Source of the DNA: Ligustrum vulgare | Lineage: Eukaryota > Streptophyta > Magnoliopsida > Lamiales > Oleaceae | DNA length: 64,000 nt | Assembly: GCA_963555705.1 (NCBI GenBank) | Contig: OY743171.1 | Location: forward strand, 18,041,352-18,105,351 | Direction: 5' to 3' | In this document: positions 1-12,747 of the stretch, in pieces | Layout of the letters: each line of letters starts with the position of its first letter | Numbering within the stretch: the stretch's first letter is position 1 | The notes under the pieces: generated by a model | What the model was told of the DNA's origin: nothing | The model's input: only the letters and a program-made list of their open reading frames with translations | Database searches by the model: none | Translations under genes and position numbers: made by a program

Positions 1-1890
1 AACTCTAGAAAACAGGGGCTAAAAATAACATGTTTTAAAACTAACGAAACTAAAATAAATACTTTTAAGAACTTGGGCACTGAAATAAATGGTTTTAAAA
101 GTGAAAGGAATGAAATTGATTTAATTTAAAGAAGATTAAACTTTAGGGCCAATAAGAGAGTTGAATAAAAAATCAAGGGCTAACTTGAACTTTGTGCAAA
201 ACTTTAGGATTTATAAATCAAATTTTGTCCTTTAATTGAAAAAGGCCTCCATTTCCATATACATACAGATCGGCATATATAGAGGAGGAGTGCTGATTTA
301 ATTTTCAAATTTGGGTCTCAAGTTTTGGTTCAAACTGAGGCTCGGGTTGGGATTTTCGGCGAATACAGTGGTCAAAGCGGCCGGATATTAAGGTAAGTTT
401 TGGGATTTGAAGTTTGGGTTTGATTTTTTGGAGGAAGATGAGGTGGGCAGTGGTGGATTTCCTAGAGTGGTTGGTGACGGTCGCGGTGTCCAGGCGGCGT
501 TGATGTCAAATTTTGGTGGAAGCTCGGCTAGTTGGTGGTAATGACAGTGAAGGTGTAGATCTTTAGCTTGGATTTCATGGTTGAATCTATGATGTTAATT
601 GAGTTGTGGTGGAGGCGTTGGTCGGATTTGGCGTTGATGGTGCTCGATTTGGTTGTGGAAATATTTATTGCCGATTGTGGTTTGATGGTGTAGCCGATGG
701 TAGTGTGGCTTGGGTCATGGGGTTGATTTGGTTTGGGTGTGATGTGGGTAGCGGTGAATTTTGTGATGGTGTTTCTGATGGTGAAAGGCAGTGGTGATGC
801 TCGGTTGATCGGAGGTTACAGGTGAGGCTCGGTGGTGGAATTTGGTGAATTGACAGTGTCCTGTGTTGCTTGGAATGGTGATGGACTAGGGGAATATATG
901 GTGTGGCTGAGTGTTTGGTTTATTTTGGGTAAAATGTGGCAATTTTCTGGTTTAAGAAATGTTGAGAGATTATGCAAGGGATAATGGTTGATGAGGGGAA
1001 GAAAGAGAGAATAAAGGGATGCATTCCAGTTATGGTGATTGAGTGATTTAGGATTAGTGAGGAAAAATTTGAGGAAGTTGGCCATGGAAATTTTGCAAGA
1101 TTGGGGAAGAATGTTGATTGAGGGGAAATGGATGAAGGAAGTTGGCAATTGGAAATGTACAAAATTGAGGGAGACGTACAAAGATTTTTGGGAGAGGATT
1201 GTGGGATTGGAGAAGATGAATTGACTCTGATTAAATTCTGTAATTTAGGTTGAATGGCTAATTGAGAGGGATTGGGTAGAGATAATGGGGAAAATGTGCT
1301 TTATATGAAAATGGAAGTTGGTGAGGAAATCTTGGGAAAGATTATAGGAAACATGCAAGAATGGAATTTGATTGAGGGGGTTGAGGGAGAGAGTTAAGGA
1401 TTGTAGAAATGGTACGGACGTATGGGGAGGATCAAATTTTGGAAAATAAGAATTTGTTGCAAAGAAGAAAAAGAAATGTGGGGGAATAGATGGCTAGGTG
1501 AATGGTCGTTTCTAAATTGGGATTAAAGAGAAATTAAATTAGTTTAAATTGGACAAGATATTAGAATTTGAAAATCTTGAACTAGGAAATAATTTTAGAT
1601 TTTGCTAGAATTGAAAGTTTGAACGTAAAATAGATAATGACATTGGGACATTTTTAAATTGAAATCGGAGTTGGATTGACATTTTTAAATGATTTTAATT
1701 TCACTTAAAATGGCTAGACACACACGAGTTTTAAAAATAAAAGGGCAAAGTCGTAGCAACACGTTTTTAAAGATAAATAATATTTATTCAAAATCAATCA
1801 CGAAAATTCTCGGTCGATACAAGATCGCAGCGGCACTTTTTCATAATTTTGAAATAATTATTAAATACGTAAAAATTCTTGGTCGCTACA
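1..1890 (-). mobile_element. Alpha-type Tekay LTR, partial (element H, 3' LTR)
   Basis: This is the start-side portion of a Ty3/gypsy LTR in minus orientation; its other end lies beyond the window. On the minus strand it begins TGTAGCGACC at 1890, directly after a purine tract in the adjoining internal sequence, which identifies it as a 3' LTR. The interior resembles the LTRs at 9471-12406 and 42131-44991. For example the block near 855-900 recurs near 44265-44310. Chance open frames at 606-797, 816-1181 and 1039-1224 have no recognisable domain. LTRs of this family in the window run 2.4-2.9 kb, so 0.5-1 kb is probably missing. Confidence 0.85.
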
Positions 1891-2300
1891 ACCTTACCCC
1901 CTTAAAATAATTTCTTCCTCGAAATTAAACTTACTTGATCTATGATTATTGGATACATAGCTAGGATCTCCTCTTTTCTTTTCCCAAGTAGCCTCATTAC
2001 TATTGTGTCTACCTTACTGGACTTTGACTTAAAGGAATCTCTTTGTTTCTTAAGACATGGACTTTTCTCTCTACTATGCACATAGGTCCCGCTTCATAAG
2101 TCAAATCTTTCTGAACTGCAAGAGACTAATAATTCACCACATGATTTGGATAATGAACATACTTTCTCAATAAGGAAACATGAAAAACATTGTGAACAGC
2201 TGCACATTCTGGTGGCGAAGCCAAACAATAAGCCACATTACCCACTTGTTCTAATATCTCAAATGGTCCAATAAACCGCGGTCTCAACTTTCCTCTTTGC
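1891..2300 (-). pseudogene. Tekay-type pol C-terminus (post-integrase and chromodomain-like end), broken
   Basis: Read on the minus strand this is the end of a Ty3/gypsy polyprotein. It has the GPY/F-type stretch RGKLRPRFIGPFEILEQVG, then a segment ending VHNVFHVSLLRKY, then a chromodomain-like tail with EATWEK. The last residues are followed by the usual ATTTCGAGGAAGAAAT-like block and a polypurine tract abutting the LTR at 1890. At least three in-frame stops are visible, so it is not translatable. It probably belongs to the same insertion as the LTR at 1-1890 and may be the 3' end of element G; that link is inference. The join at about 2300 passes straight into plus-strand body sequence. 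Confidence 0.75.
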
Positions 2301-4527
2301 CTAGAATTTTATCATTTGGAATTAAGAGCATAATTTGGTAATCAACCCACTAAGGGAATTGAGGTTAGAATTGTAAGTTCATTTACACCATAAGCAAGAT
2401 TTAGTAAATGATAAAGATGAGTGAAGACAAGTATTATGGCGTGATTGGGAAGAATCTGAATTATTCTTGGGAACGGATTGATCACTAGTATGGAATAATC
2501 ATTGATATTGGGGAATATTATTAATTATGAGGATAGGAGATAATACTAGAATTTGATCGGGAAGATATGTTAAGGATAAGCTGATGATATTATGTTGATT
2601 TGTGAATAATATGTTATTGGGTATATTACATAGAGAGAATATTCAGGTAATTATTTTAATTATTTTTGGTGATATTTGGTGATAAGAATTTTTAGTGATG
2701 AAAAAATTATTAGGGTTTGATATGTTTTTTTTTAAGGAAATAGTAAAGATTTATTGAAATTTTGGAGAGAATTTTTCATGGGTTTACAGAGATTAGTGAA
2801 GAGACGTGATGTCATTTGGGTTATTGAATAATGACTTAAGTAGTTAGCAAATATTTCTTTATACAGAGTTTAGAGGCTATGTTGAAAGCTTGCATTTTAG
2901 ACCTCGGTGATAGTTAGGAGTAACCATTTATTCAAAGTGAGAAATTAGGGACATGTGATTGAATGTTTGGGATTATGTGAGAAAATGATGATGGTCATAA
3001 GGTCATTTGAATACAAAAGGTACAAGAGATAATTATAAGGAATAATGTGATTTTCTTAGGTCGAGAATTGAAGGTGATAATGTGTTGAGATTATGAAATA
3101 AGTTGACTTTCCATGAATAAGTTATGTTGTATTTGGTTCTAAATGGAATTCAAAGAATGATGAATCTCAGTCATGGAAAATAAATCAGGTTACCTCGTAA
3201 TTTGAATGATTCACTGATGTACATTAAGTTTTCATTGATGATAGAGAAAATTTGTTGGATGAAATTGATGACTGAAATTTTATCAGGTCCTAAATTTTGT
3301 ACAAGTATTGATGAAATAATGCATTGGATCAGAGAAAGTCTTAGGATTGATCATATCTTGAAATTTTAGAGATTGATATTGATGGTATTTTGTTTAGAAA
3401 ATAAGAAATGAATTTTTATGAAATTGTCTTTGTAGATAGGAATTTGTGGAAAATAGGGATAAGATTTCACAATGATGACTTATTTTAGAGTGGTGTATAG
3501 AAGAGTGACAACGGTAGAATCCAAGATTTATTATTCTGAGATATATAATCTTAGTGAGCAGCTTTATGCATAAGGTTCACGTGATAAGTATGATGGTTAT
3601 TATATTGAAATCTTAGAAAGATTGATATGAATATTTGAGGTTATGTGATACGATGATAAGTGACAGGTTACATGATTACTACAAGATATGGTGACTAAAC
3701 GGTTAATGGATGTTATGGTTATCCCGTGAAGAATCGTGTGAATATTTAGTTAATTGATCTTATTTTGATGGATTATTGAATTATGGTGAGATATTACCTA
3801 CGATTGAGAATTTTCATTTTAAGTCATAATTTATGGATTTATTTAAAATTTTGGTGATGCAGTTTCGATTTTTTATTACCGGGTGTACTTTAGATGTGAG
3901 TAAATGTTTTGGCTACAATAATTGAAAATCTGAGATGATCAGTTGTGTGACTTTTACTTATAATGAGGTTGTATTTTTGGGTTAAGGAAACTTAATGAGG
4001 AATCCTATATGATTCACATAAGTCTTATTCAATGGTGATAGAATTAATCAGAGTATTGTTCATAAGTGTGACATGAATTGGAGTTTGAGGAAAACAGAAA
4101 AATTGAATCTTGAACTTTAGATTGGGAAATTAGTGAAGTTTCTTAAGTTTGAGAATATCATATATGATCCTTATGATGTTGTTTTAAGTTGGTATCCTAA
4201 CTTTCAATTAGAATGAGTATGTGATACCGAGTACTTGATACATGATTTAAAGTATGGATTAAAAGATTTAAGTTTGAATTCTCCAATTTTGAAAATGAAA
4301 TTTCAGTCGAGTTTAGAAATGATTGCATTAGTAAATCTTTTCAGAAAGATTTGACTTATGAAGAAGTACATATGTGCATAGTAGAGAGAGAAAAGTCCAG
4401 TGTGTTAGACATGGTAGCGATGAGGCTATCTGAGAGAAAGAAGAAGAGATTCTGGTTAAATATCCAGTTATCGTAAGATCAAGTAAGTTTAAATTTCGAG
4501 GACGAAATTATTTTAAGGGGGTAAGGT
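2301..4527 (+). mobile_element. Non-coding internal body of element A (LARD-like), plus polypurine tract
   Basis: This 2.2 kb has no reading frame of note and is strikingly poor in C on this strand: 2581-2640 and 3601-3660 each hold 2 C and 13 G. It matches the body of element Q (compare about 2580-2650 with 52680-52745, nearly identical) and, inverted, the body of element G (about 7148-9252). From about 4290 it passes into a short decayed pol tail and the block GAGGACGAAAT, then a purine tract (about 4512-4526) abutting the LTR. The 5' LTR and primer site are absent; the left join at about 2300 is to minus-strand pol sequence. Confidence 0.7.
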
Positions 4528-6044
4528 TGTAGCGACCAAGAATTTTTATTCATTTAATAATTATTTTAATATTTAGAAAATCGTGTCGCTACTATCTCAC
4601 CCATTATTTTGAAGTTAACTCCGCGACGGATTCGTCTAGCCAAAGTCGAGAAATATTAAAACCATTCGATGTTAAATTAAATTTCCGAATTTCTAAAATT
4701 ATATTGTTTTAATTATTTATTCAAAGTATTATTTTCAAAATCATTTTAAATTCCAAAGTTATTAAAAATATCTCAATTTTCCTTATTAAATTATTTTTAA
4801 GTCCAAGTACGTAATTCAATTTTATCTCAAAATTATTTATTCTCAAATTTATTTTTTAGTCCAAAATATATCTGTTTTAAATGCGTTTCCTAATCGAAAT
4901 TAGTCAAATTTTTAGTTAATTATCTTAAATTAATCCTATTTAACTAAACCTAATTGCACCCCTCCCACGTTTTTCATCTTTACACAAAGCACCATCATTT
5001 TTCTTTCCACCTCATTTCCAACTCACCTCCACTACTTTCTCCTATAATTCTAATTAATACCACCCTCTTTCCTTTTATTTTATATGTTCTCCATCATCTG
5101 CAAATTCCCAACCACAACCAGACAATTTGTTCAAAAGTGCAACCAACACTAATTAAGCCATTAGCCATCCTCAGCACCTTTATCGCCGAAAACTATAGCT
5201 ATAGCCTCCACCCACTCCATTAATCATCTTCTTTTCTTTTTCTTCCCCTTTAAAGATACCTTTATCCCACCTTCATGTTTGCTATCATCAGATTTTCCTA
5301 CAATACACAAATTTCACCACCGAACCACCATCAAGCAGCCATCATCATCATCCCCACCAACCAATCTGCTAAGCCATTCACCAACCACCGGAATCCATCA
5401 CTACTTCCACCACCTAACCGCCAGACCTGAAACGAATTTGCAGATCACCCAATTTAATCAAGTTTCTTGCTGCCAAAACCAATAATCTGCACCACCAAGA
5501 CACAAACTATACAGATTCAATTCCAAGTTCAAGCACAGCCACCGATTTCAATTTTTCCTAGCAACACCATCACTACCGCCTATTCACCGCCCACTGTCAT
5601 ATTCTAATCAAACTTAACCATCAAATGAATCATCTTCATCATCATCACAACCTGCAACCAAGCACCACAACCATAGACGGCCAAACCACTGCATCGAACT
5701 CCACCGCCACCTCCACTACCAAACCGGAATCCCCATCTACCAGCTTCAAATCCAGATCAAAACCCAAAAACCTAAGAAATAGAGTACCCAAATACCTACC
5801 TACCTCGATCGCTGGAATTATCGCCGGAAAACCACAATTTCCAGCATCGATTTACTTTCGGTCTCGCACCCAATCAGCCCCAAATCGCCCAAAAATCTCT
5901 CCCTTTCGCGCACACACAACACCTCACTCCCAACCGCCACGTAACGGCGGTGTCATCGCCACTAGTTGGCGCCGGAAAGGACCCCCACAGACTCCCTCTG
6001 CTCGCAATCGTCTCTCGCCTCTCTCGCACTCATTGTTCGGATTC

Positions 6045-6086
<42 letters not shown>

Positions 6087-7147
6087 TGTTTATATTAATT
6101 ATGATTTTTAGAAAATTTCACCTAAGTCCCCAAACTTTTAAAGTTATTTCAAATCAGTCCCCAAGTTTTAAAATGATCATTTCAGCTCTAAATTTCAAAA
6201 GTTATTATTTTAACCCCTAAGTATCAAATCCATTTTATTTCAGTCTCTGCTGATTTAATTCATTTGATTTTAAACCCAAGTTTTAAAAGTATTTATTTTA
6301 GCTCCTCAACTTTCAAAAATATTCATTTTAGTCCCTTAACTTTCAAAGTATTCATTTTTCAAAACATCAATTTCAGTCCTCAAATTGTAAATTATTATTT
6401 TTAAACTATAAATTTCGAAAGACTAATGTAACTTATGGGCTATACGAAGCGTACGGAGAATTAAAGGATTTAAGTCGTTTCCCGCTCAACTTTGCACTCG
6501 TCGGATTTAAGGTAGACTCTAATCTACAAATTCACGTTTTTCAAAAGTGCGCATCGATAATTATTTGGATTATAAGTTTAGCATGTATGATTGTGTTCAT
6601 GAGAATTACTTGCTTTTCTAAGCATGAGACTATGTTACGAGAATTTACTTGCTTAAATGCATGAGAATTGAACTTTTATGTTCATGAGAATTACTTGCTC
6701 TGGGAGCATGAGAACTTGAACTTTTATGTTCATGAGAATTACTTGCTCTGGGAGCATGAGAACTTGAATATCAGGAATATGTGTTTTAATTTATAATGTT
6801 AAATGATTATTATGCGCGAGTCTACTGAGTATTTCTTTTGAAATGCTCAACCCGTTTTTAAAAATCTTTTGCAGATTTCGGAGACGGTGGCGAATGATGG
6901 GCAGTGATGGCAAATTACAAATTGATATTTTTTTAAAAGTCGTGAGCTTTGAAATAATTATTTCATTTTATCAAGAATTATCATTTTTTATAAATTTGTA
7001 CGAATTTACTTATTCCATTTTAATTATCGCTAAACTTTTATTCAATAAATGCGATATTTAATATTTAATCATTTTTCCGCAACAAAAGTTTTATTCAAGA
7101 ATTTAGAAAAGTGACGTTCCCGGCTCCTCAGAACTCGGGGCGTTACA
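4528..7147 (+). mobile_element. Alpha-type 3' LTR of element A
   Basis: The LTR starts TGTAGCGACC directly after the polypurine tract and ends GGGGCGTTACA, 2,620 bp. It contains a (GA)n run at 6049-6083 and a 48-bp direct repeat (two nearly identical units, about 6670-6766, with a diverged copy before them). The frames at 4954-5223, 5279-5485 and 5625-6098 are proline-, serine- and histidine-rich with no domain. I treat them as chance frames in pyrimidine-rich LTR sequence. The LTR meets minus-strand element G at 7148. Confidence 0.88.
6049..6083. repeat. (GA)n microsatellite
   Basis: A pure AG/GA dinucleotide run inside the alpha LTR. It creates an Arg-Glu run in overlapping frames, which is why a spurious open frame appears here. 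Confidence 0.95.
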
Positions 7148-9470
7148 CTTATGATCCAAAATATAGAAACGTGGTATCAATTCCAAAATATTGAACACAA
7201 ACCAAAACTTGGCAGAATCTTTCTGAAAGATTTACAAACGTAATCATTTCTAAACTCGACTGAAATTTCCTTTTCAAAATTGGCGAAATTCAAACTTAAA
7301 TCCTTTAGTCCATACTTTTAAATCATGCATCAAGTACTTGGTATCACATACTCTTTCTAGCTAATGACTAATGTACTAACTTAAAATATCATCATGAGGA
7401 TCACATATGATATTCTCAAACTTAAGAAACCTCACTAATTCCCAATCTGAAGTTCAAGATTCAATTTTCCCTGTTCTCCAACTTCAATTTATGTCAAGCT
7501 TTGAACAATACTCCGATTAAGTCTATCACCAATAAATAAGACTTTTGTGAATCATATAGGATTACTCATCAAGTTTACTTAACCCAAAGATCCCATTATA
7601 AGCAAAAGTCACACAACTGATCATCTCAGGTTTTCCATTATTGTAGCAAAATATTTTGCTCACATCTAAAGTACAACCAATAATAAGTAATTAAAACTGC
7701 ATCACCAAAATTTTAAATAAATTCATATATCTTATGACTCAAAATGAAGATTCCAAATCGCAGTTAATATTTCACCATAATTCAATAAACCATCAAGATA
7801 AGATCAATTAACTCAATATTCAACCGATTCTTTCACGGGTTAACCATAACATCCATTAACCATCTAGTCACCATATCTTGTAGAAATCGTGTAACATGTC
7901 ACTTATCATCGTATCATATGACCTCAATTTAATCATATCAATCTCTCTGAGGTTACAATATAACAACCATCATATTTATCACATGAACCTTTATACACCA
8001 GAATACTTACTAAGATTTCATGCAAATCTCTCAAACTCAATAAATCTTGGATTCTACCATTTGTCACTCTTTCTGCACACTACTCCATAATAAGTCATCA
8101 CTGTGAAGTCTTATCCCCATTTTCCACAAATCCTATCCACAAGGACAAATGAATAAAAGTTCATTCCTTATTTCAAACCAAGATACCATCAATAACAATC
8201 TCCAAAATTTTAAGATATGATCTATCATAAACTTCTATCCGATCAAATGCATTACCTTGCAATACTTGAACAAATCTAGGACTTGATAAAATTTCTTTCA
8301 TCAATTTCATCCAACAATTTTCTCTCATGATCTTCTAGTATCATAAATGAAAACTTAATGTACATCAGTGAATCATTCACTGATCACGAGGAAACCTTGA
8401 TTCATTTTCCATGACTGAGACTCATCTTTTTTCGAATTCTACTTAGAACCAAATATAGCATAACTTATTCATGAAAAGTCAACTTATTTCATAATCTCAA
8501 CACATCATCATCTTCAGTCCTCACCATAAGAAAAATCACATTATTCCTTATAATTATCTCTTGTACCTTTTGTAATCAAATGACCTTATGACAATCATCA
8601 TTATCTCACATAATTCCAAACATTCAATCATATGTCCCAAATTCTCACTTTGAATAAATGGTTACTCCTTCAAGGTATCTCACTATAAAATATTTTCAAC
8701 ATCTCCCATTCATGATAACTAACTTTTTCAATTAATCATATTACATGTAAATAACCAAATCTTTAACACATCATCTACCAATCAACTTCCAAAATAAATC
8801 AACAGTATTATCACATACCGTCATAATTTCTAATATTCTCCAATATAAGTGATCATTTCATACTAATAATCAATTTGTTCCCAAGAATAATTAAGATTAT
8901 TCCCAATAACGCCATAATATTTGTCTTCACTCATCTTTCAAAATATGACTTGACATTTCCCAATGTATGCATCAAGTCATCACATAACTTCATGTATACC
9001 TTGATATCCTAGTAGTTGTATACATCATCTCGTTCTTGAAATTGTGAAATAAGGAGAGTATTTCAATAGACCTATATCCATTACAAAAATGATCTCACTT
9101 CGAAGAAGCCAAAAATATCTCAAGAGTCATTATTCATTTTTATCATTTACTAAATCTTGCTTGGGGTGTAAATGAACTTGCAAGTCTAACCTCAATTCCC
9201 TTAGTGGGTTACATACCATACTATGCTCTTAATTCAAAATGATAAAATTCTAGGCAGAGTCTCCCTCGTAATTTGAACTTATCCAACCTGTAGGTATACT
9301 TCATAACCAACAACAATTCCAACAACCTTCAATACCACCAAAAATATCCCAGAAAATCAATTCATAATTCCTCAACATAAAAATTTCAAGCCATAGTTTT
9401 CAATATCAAAATATCACTTCATTCAGTACACTAATTGGCTCAATTGACCACTCATCTGTCATACTTATAA
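7148..9470 (-). mobile_element. Non-coding body of element G, distal part
   Basis: On the minus strand this is the same cytosine-poor body seen in A and Q. As written (+ strand) it is correspondingly G-poor. About 7148-9252 is the inverse of about 2301-4330, giving a large imperfect inverted repeat around A's LTR. The body continues at 12748 beyond the inserted element E. A segment near 9250-9360 is absent from Q. The only sizeable frame (7896-8090 +) is unconvincing, and no protein domain was found. Confidence 0.7.
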
Positions 9471-12406
9471 TGTAACGCCTCGAATTCCGTGGAGCTCGGG
9501 ACACCACATCGTCCTTTAAATTTGATTTTATTGCGGAAATAATTAAAAATTTCAAACATCATATTTATTATTTGAAACCTTTGAAACAACATTTTTGCGG
9601 AAGAAATGAATTTATAATACATCACATCTATTATTTAAAATGTAGCAGAACATAATTCTAACAAATTCATAAAAACCTTAAATCTTAAGTTTTAAAGTAA
9701 AGTAACGATAAATAATTAAATTGATGACATTTATGAAACTTGACTTAAAAAGAAAATTAAAATTATTTCTGATTTTTCCACTGCTGCCATTTCATTCGCC
9801 GTCATCTCCAAAATCTGCGAAAATTGTTAAAATAATGGAATGAGTATTTCGAAAAATACTCAGTAGACTCATCGTCAATAATTTATTTACAGAATAATTG
9901 AACACGTAATTATGCAATCATACAATGACCTCATCATCATATTCTTGGGCTCTTGTATTTTCAAAATCAAGGCTGTTAAAATCATAGGGTGTGGGTAGTC
10001 TCATCTCGTGCACTTAAGTCACATAAGTTATACATAACATCATCATTTCTCATCTTATCTCATAAGAGATATTCTTGTCTCGTTTCATGCATCAAAGCAT
10101 GTAAATCACGTAATTTCACATAAAACATGCAATTATAATTTAAATAAATTAGTGAGGGCGAGTCTACCTCAAATCACGAGTTTGAAAGTTGAGCAAGAAA
10201 GTTCACGTTATTCTTGTAAATGTCCAAGCGCCTCGTCTAGCCAATAATAAATAAACCTCAAAGTGGTATTTGGAAATCAAACGTTTCAATTGAAAGAGTT
10301 TTAAAAGAAGAAATAAAAGTTTAGGGATTAAAATTAAAATCAAACATATTTGGGATTGGAAATGAGTTGATAATAAAATAAAAGATTTTGAAAACTATTG
10401 GGCTAACTCATATATTTTAAATATATTGGGGACTAATTATTTTCATTTTCGAAATAGTTGGGGCTAAGATAAATTATTTGCAAAGCTTAAGAGCTGAATA
10501 AAATATTACAAAAAAAATTGAAGGATCGAAATAATACTTTTAAAAACTAAAGGGGCTGAATATTTTAAAACTTGAGACTGAATTAAAAGCCTTTGAAAAC
10601 ATGAGGGCTAATTAATAAAAACTCTTTTAAAATAAGGGCTGAAACAAATACTTTGAAACTAAGGGGCTGTTTTAAAACATTTTAAACCAACATGGATTGA
10701 ATTGACAAACTTCAAAAGTTTCATGCCAAATTATATTTTAGTAGGAACTTTTGTGTCATAATCAACTAACTGGAAACATTGAGGCTGAAAATCAAGGGAA
10801 CTAATCTGCAGGGACTGAAATAAACACTTTCAAAAATTTGGGGTTAAAGATAAATTTAGAAAAATATAATAATATATCTCTTAATATCTCTCTCTATAAA
10901 TCCATTAGAGAGAGGGACCAGAGAGAAGAGAAGGGGCGATGCCCCTTCCTCCGTCCAACCACTACCGGCGCATCAACCTGCGAGGCGCCGCCGACACGAG
11001 GCGGCGGTAAGATTGAGAGCATGGTGGGTGAAGACTTGGGCAATTTTTGGAGCGATTTGGGATTGAACAGAGGCAGACTGGGGTTTGGATTTGGTGATTT
11101 CCCAGCGATACTCCAGTCAAAATAGGTCAGCAATTGAGGTAAGTATTTGGGTTTTGTTCATTCTTTGATTTTATGGTTGTTTTGGGTGTAGATTTGGAGT
11201 TGGGCAGTGGTGGGTGGTCATGGTATGGTGGTGCCTGGGTGATTCGGGTGACGTTGTGGTGGGTTGAGGTTGCGATGGTGTGTGTGGTTTCAACAGTGGC
11301 TAGAAGATGAATTTCTTGAGTTTTTTTTTTCACGTTTTGAGGTTTGAGGTATCGGTTGGGGATTGGAGCAGGGACGGTCGATATTGGTGGTGGTTCAGTG
11401 ATTGAGTTTCAATTGATGGCAGTGGGCAGGGGCGATGGTGGCTGCGGTTGGTTTGAGCAGAGGGAGCGTGATGGTGGTCGGTTTGGTTCATGGTCGATTG
11501 GGCAGTAGGTGTTGGATGGTGGGTGGCCGTGTGGTAGTGTTGGGCAAGAATGGAAATTGGAAGGGAATACATTGCAGGGGTTTTCTGTGCGTTCTGAAAG
11601 TATGTAATGTAGGTGGAATGAATAAATTACCTAGAACGATTGCTTGGCTTGTGTGAGTTCGTGAGGGAGGGGAATAGGAGTGTATATGTATTGATTTGCT
11701 TCAGATCAAAATCATGGAAAGATGGTGAGATTGGGGGAAGAAACCTTTTGATATGCTAATTGGCGTGTGAAAACTGGAGAGAGTATGGTATACTGACTGA
11801 ATTTCAGAAATTTACTTGGTTGATTAGGGAAAGGAAATATGAATGGGATTTTGGTTGATTTCTTGATTGGTGATTGAGTGTGTGAGAACTTGGGAGGAGA
11901 AATTGGGGAAAGCTGGAAATGGAAATTTAGAAGCAACCTAATTGAATGGAAAATGTGGGAAGAAGAGCCAGGAAGAAATGGGGTTAAATTGGATTGGTTA
12001 TTTGAAATGGATTAAGGGAGGATTTATGGATTGGAATTAAAATGGGGCAAGATAATAAAGTTGGAAACTTTGAACTAAAAATGGTAAATTGGATCCAAAG
12101 TAAATAGAAATTTTTCTTGAATGATTGGTAATAATATTTGGGCTTAAAAGTTTGGATCTAAGATAAATTAAAATCTGGACTTAAAAATAATTTGAATCCA
12201 ATAAATTGAAAATTGGATTTTAAAATAAATAATGGACTTGGAACATCATTTAATAAAATATGGAATTTGGAATATAATAAAATTTTAAAGTAAATTTAAT
12301 TTCACTTCATTGGCTAGACGAATATTCTTTTTAAAAATAAATGGGATAAGTCATAGCGACACGTATTTATTTTATTTAAAGTAAAGAAAAATTCCCGGTC
12401 GCTACA
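9471..12406 (-). repeat. 3' LTR of element E (alpha type)
   Basis: 2,936 bp. On the minus strand it begins TGTAGCGACCGGG and ends GGCGTTACA. Its layout parallels the solo LTR at 42131-44991, including the block GGTGTGGGTAGTCTC near 9990. Chance frames at 10838-11125, 11330-11572 and 11435-11656 have no domain. Confidence 0.88.
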
Positions 12407-12535
12407 ACCCTACCCCCTTAAAATAATTTTGTCCTCGAATTTAAACTTGATCTAAAATATCTGGATATTTAGTCAGGATTTCTTCTCTTTTTTCCCAGGT
12501 AGCCTCATCACTACCATGTCTACCCCATTGAACTT
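12407..12535 (-). pseudogene. Tekay pol C-terminal stub with polypurine tract
   Basis: The minus strand reads WGRHGSDEATWEKREEILTK, then a few residues and a stop: the last part of a Tekay chromodomain-like tail. It is followed by the block TCGAGGACAAAAT and a purine tract that abuts the LTR at 12406. Only about 30 codons survive. The rest of pol was lost in the deletion that formed element E. Confidence 0.75.
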
Positions 12536-12747
12536 TAAAATAAAGAATGAAATTGGGACAAGTTTAAAGTCGAAATTTGGACTTAAAGATTTAAACGAAT
12601 TTAAATTTCTTTTCTTAAAATCTTAAAATAACTAATATGACTAGACGAGAGCGCTGGTTTTGAATAATAATCATTAAGGTTGGAGAGTCGTAGCGACAAG
12701 TTTGGTAAAACAAGTCCTTTAAGTTTGAAAATTTCTCGATCGCTACA

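Larger units (their letters stand above)
9471..12747 (-). mobile_element. Element E: internally deleted alpha-type Tekay element
   Basis: A 3.28 kb minus-strand insertion bounded by TGTAACGCC at its left and CGATCGCTACA at its right, with the 5-bp target duplication TATAA at 9466-9470 and 12748-12752. It consists of a full 3' LTR (9471-12406), a stub of pol (12407 to about 12535), and only the first about 210 bp of the 5' LTR (about 12536-12747). Everything from inside the 5' LTR to the last codons of pol has been deleted. It sits in the body of G: the body sequence on the two sides joins cleanly when E is removed and is continuous in Q near 52290. Confidence 0.85.

Noticed and set aside
5625..6098. 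157-residue open frame, Ser/Thr/Pro/His-rich
   Set aside because: It lies wholly inside an alpha LTR and runs into a (GA)n microsatellite. No domain is visible and equivalent frames are not kept in other LTR copies.
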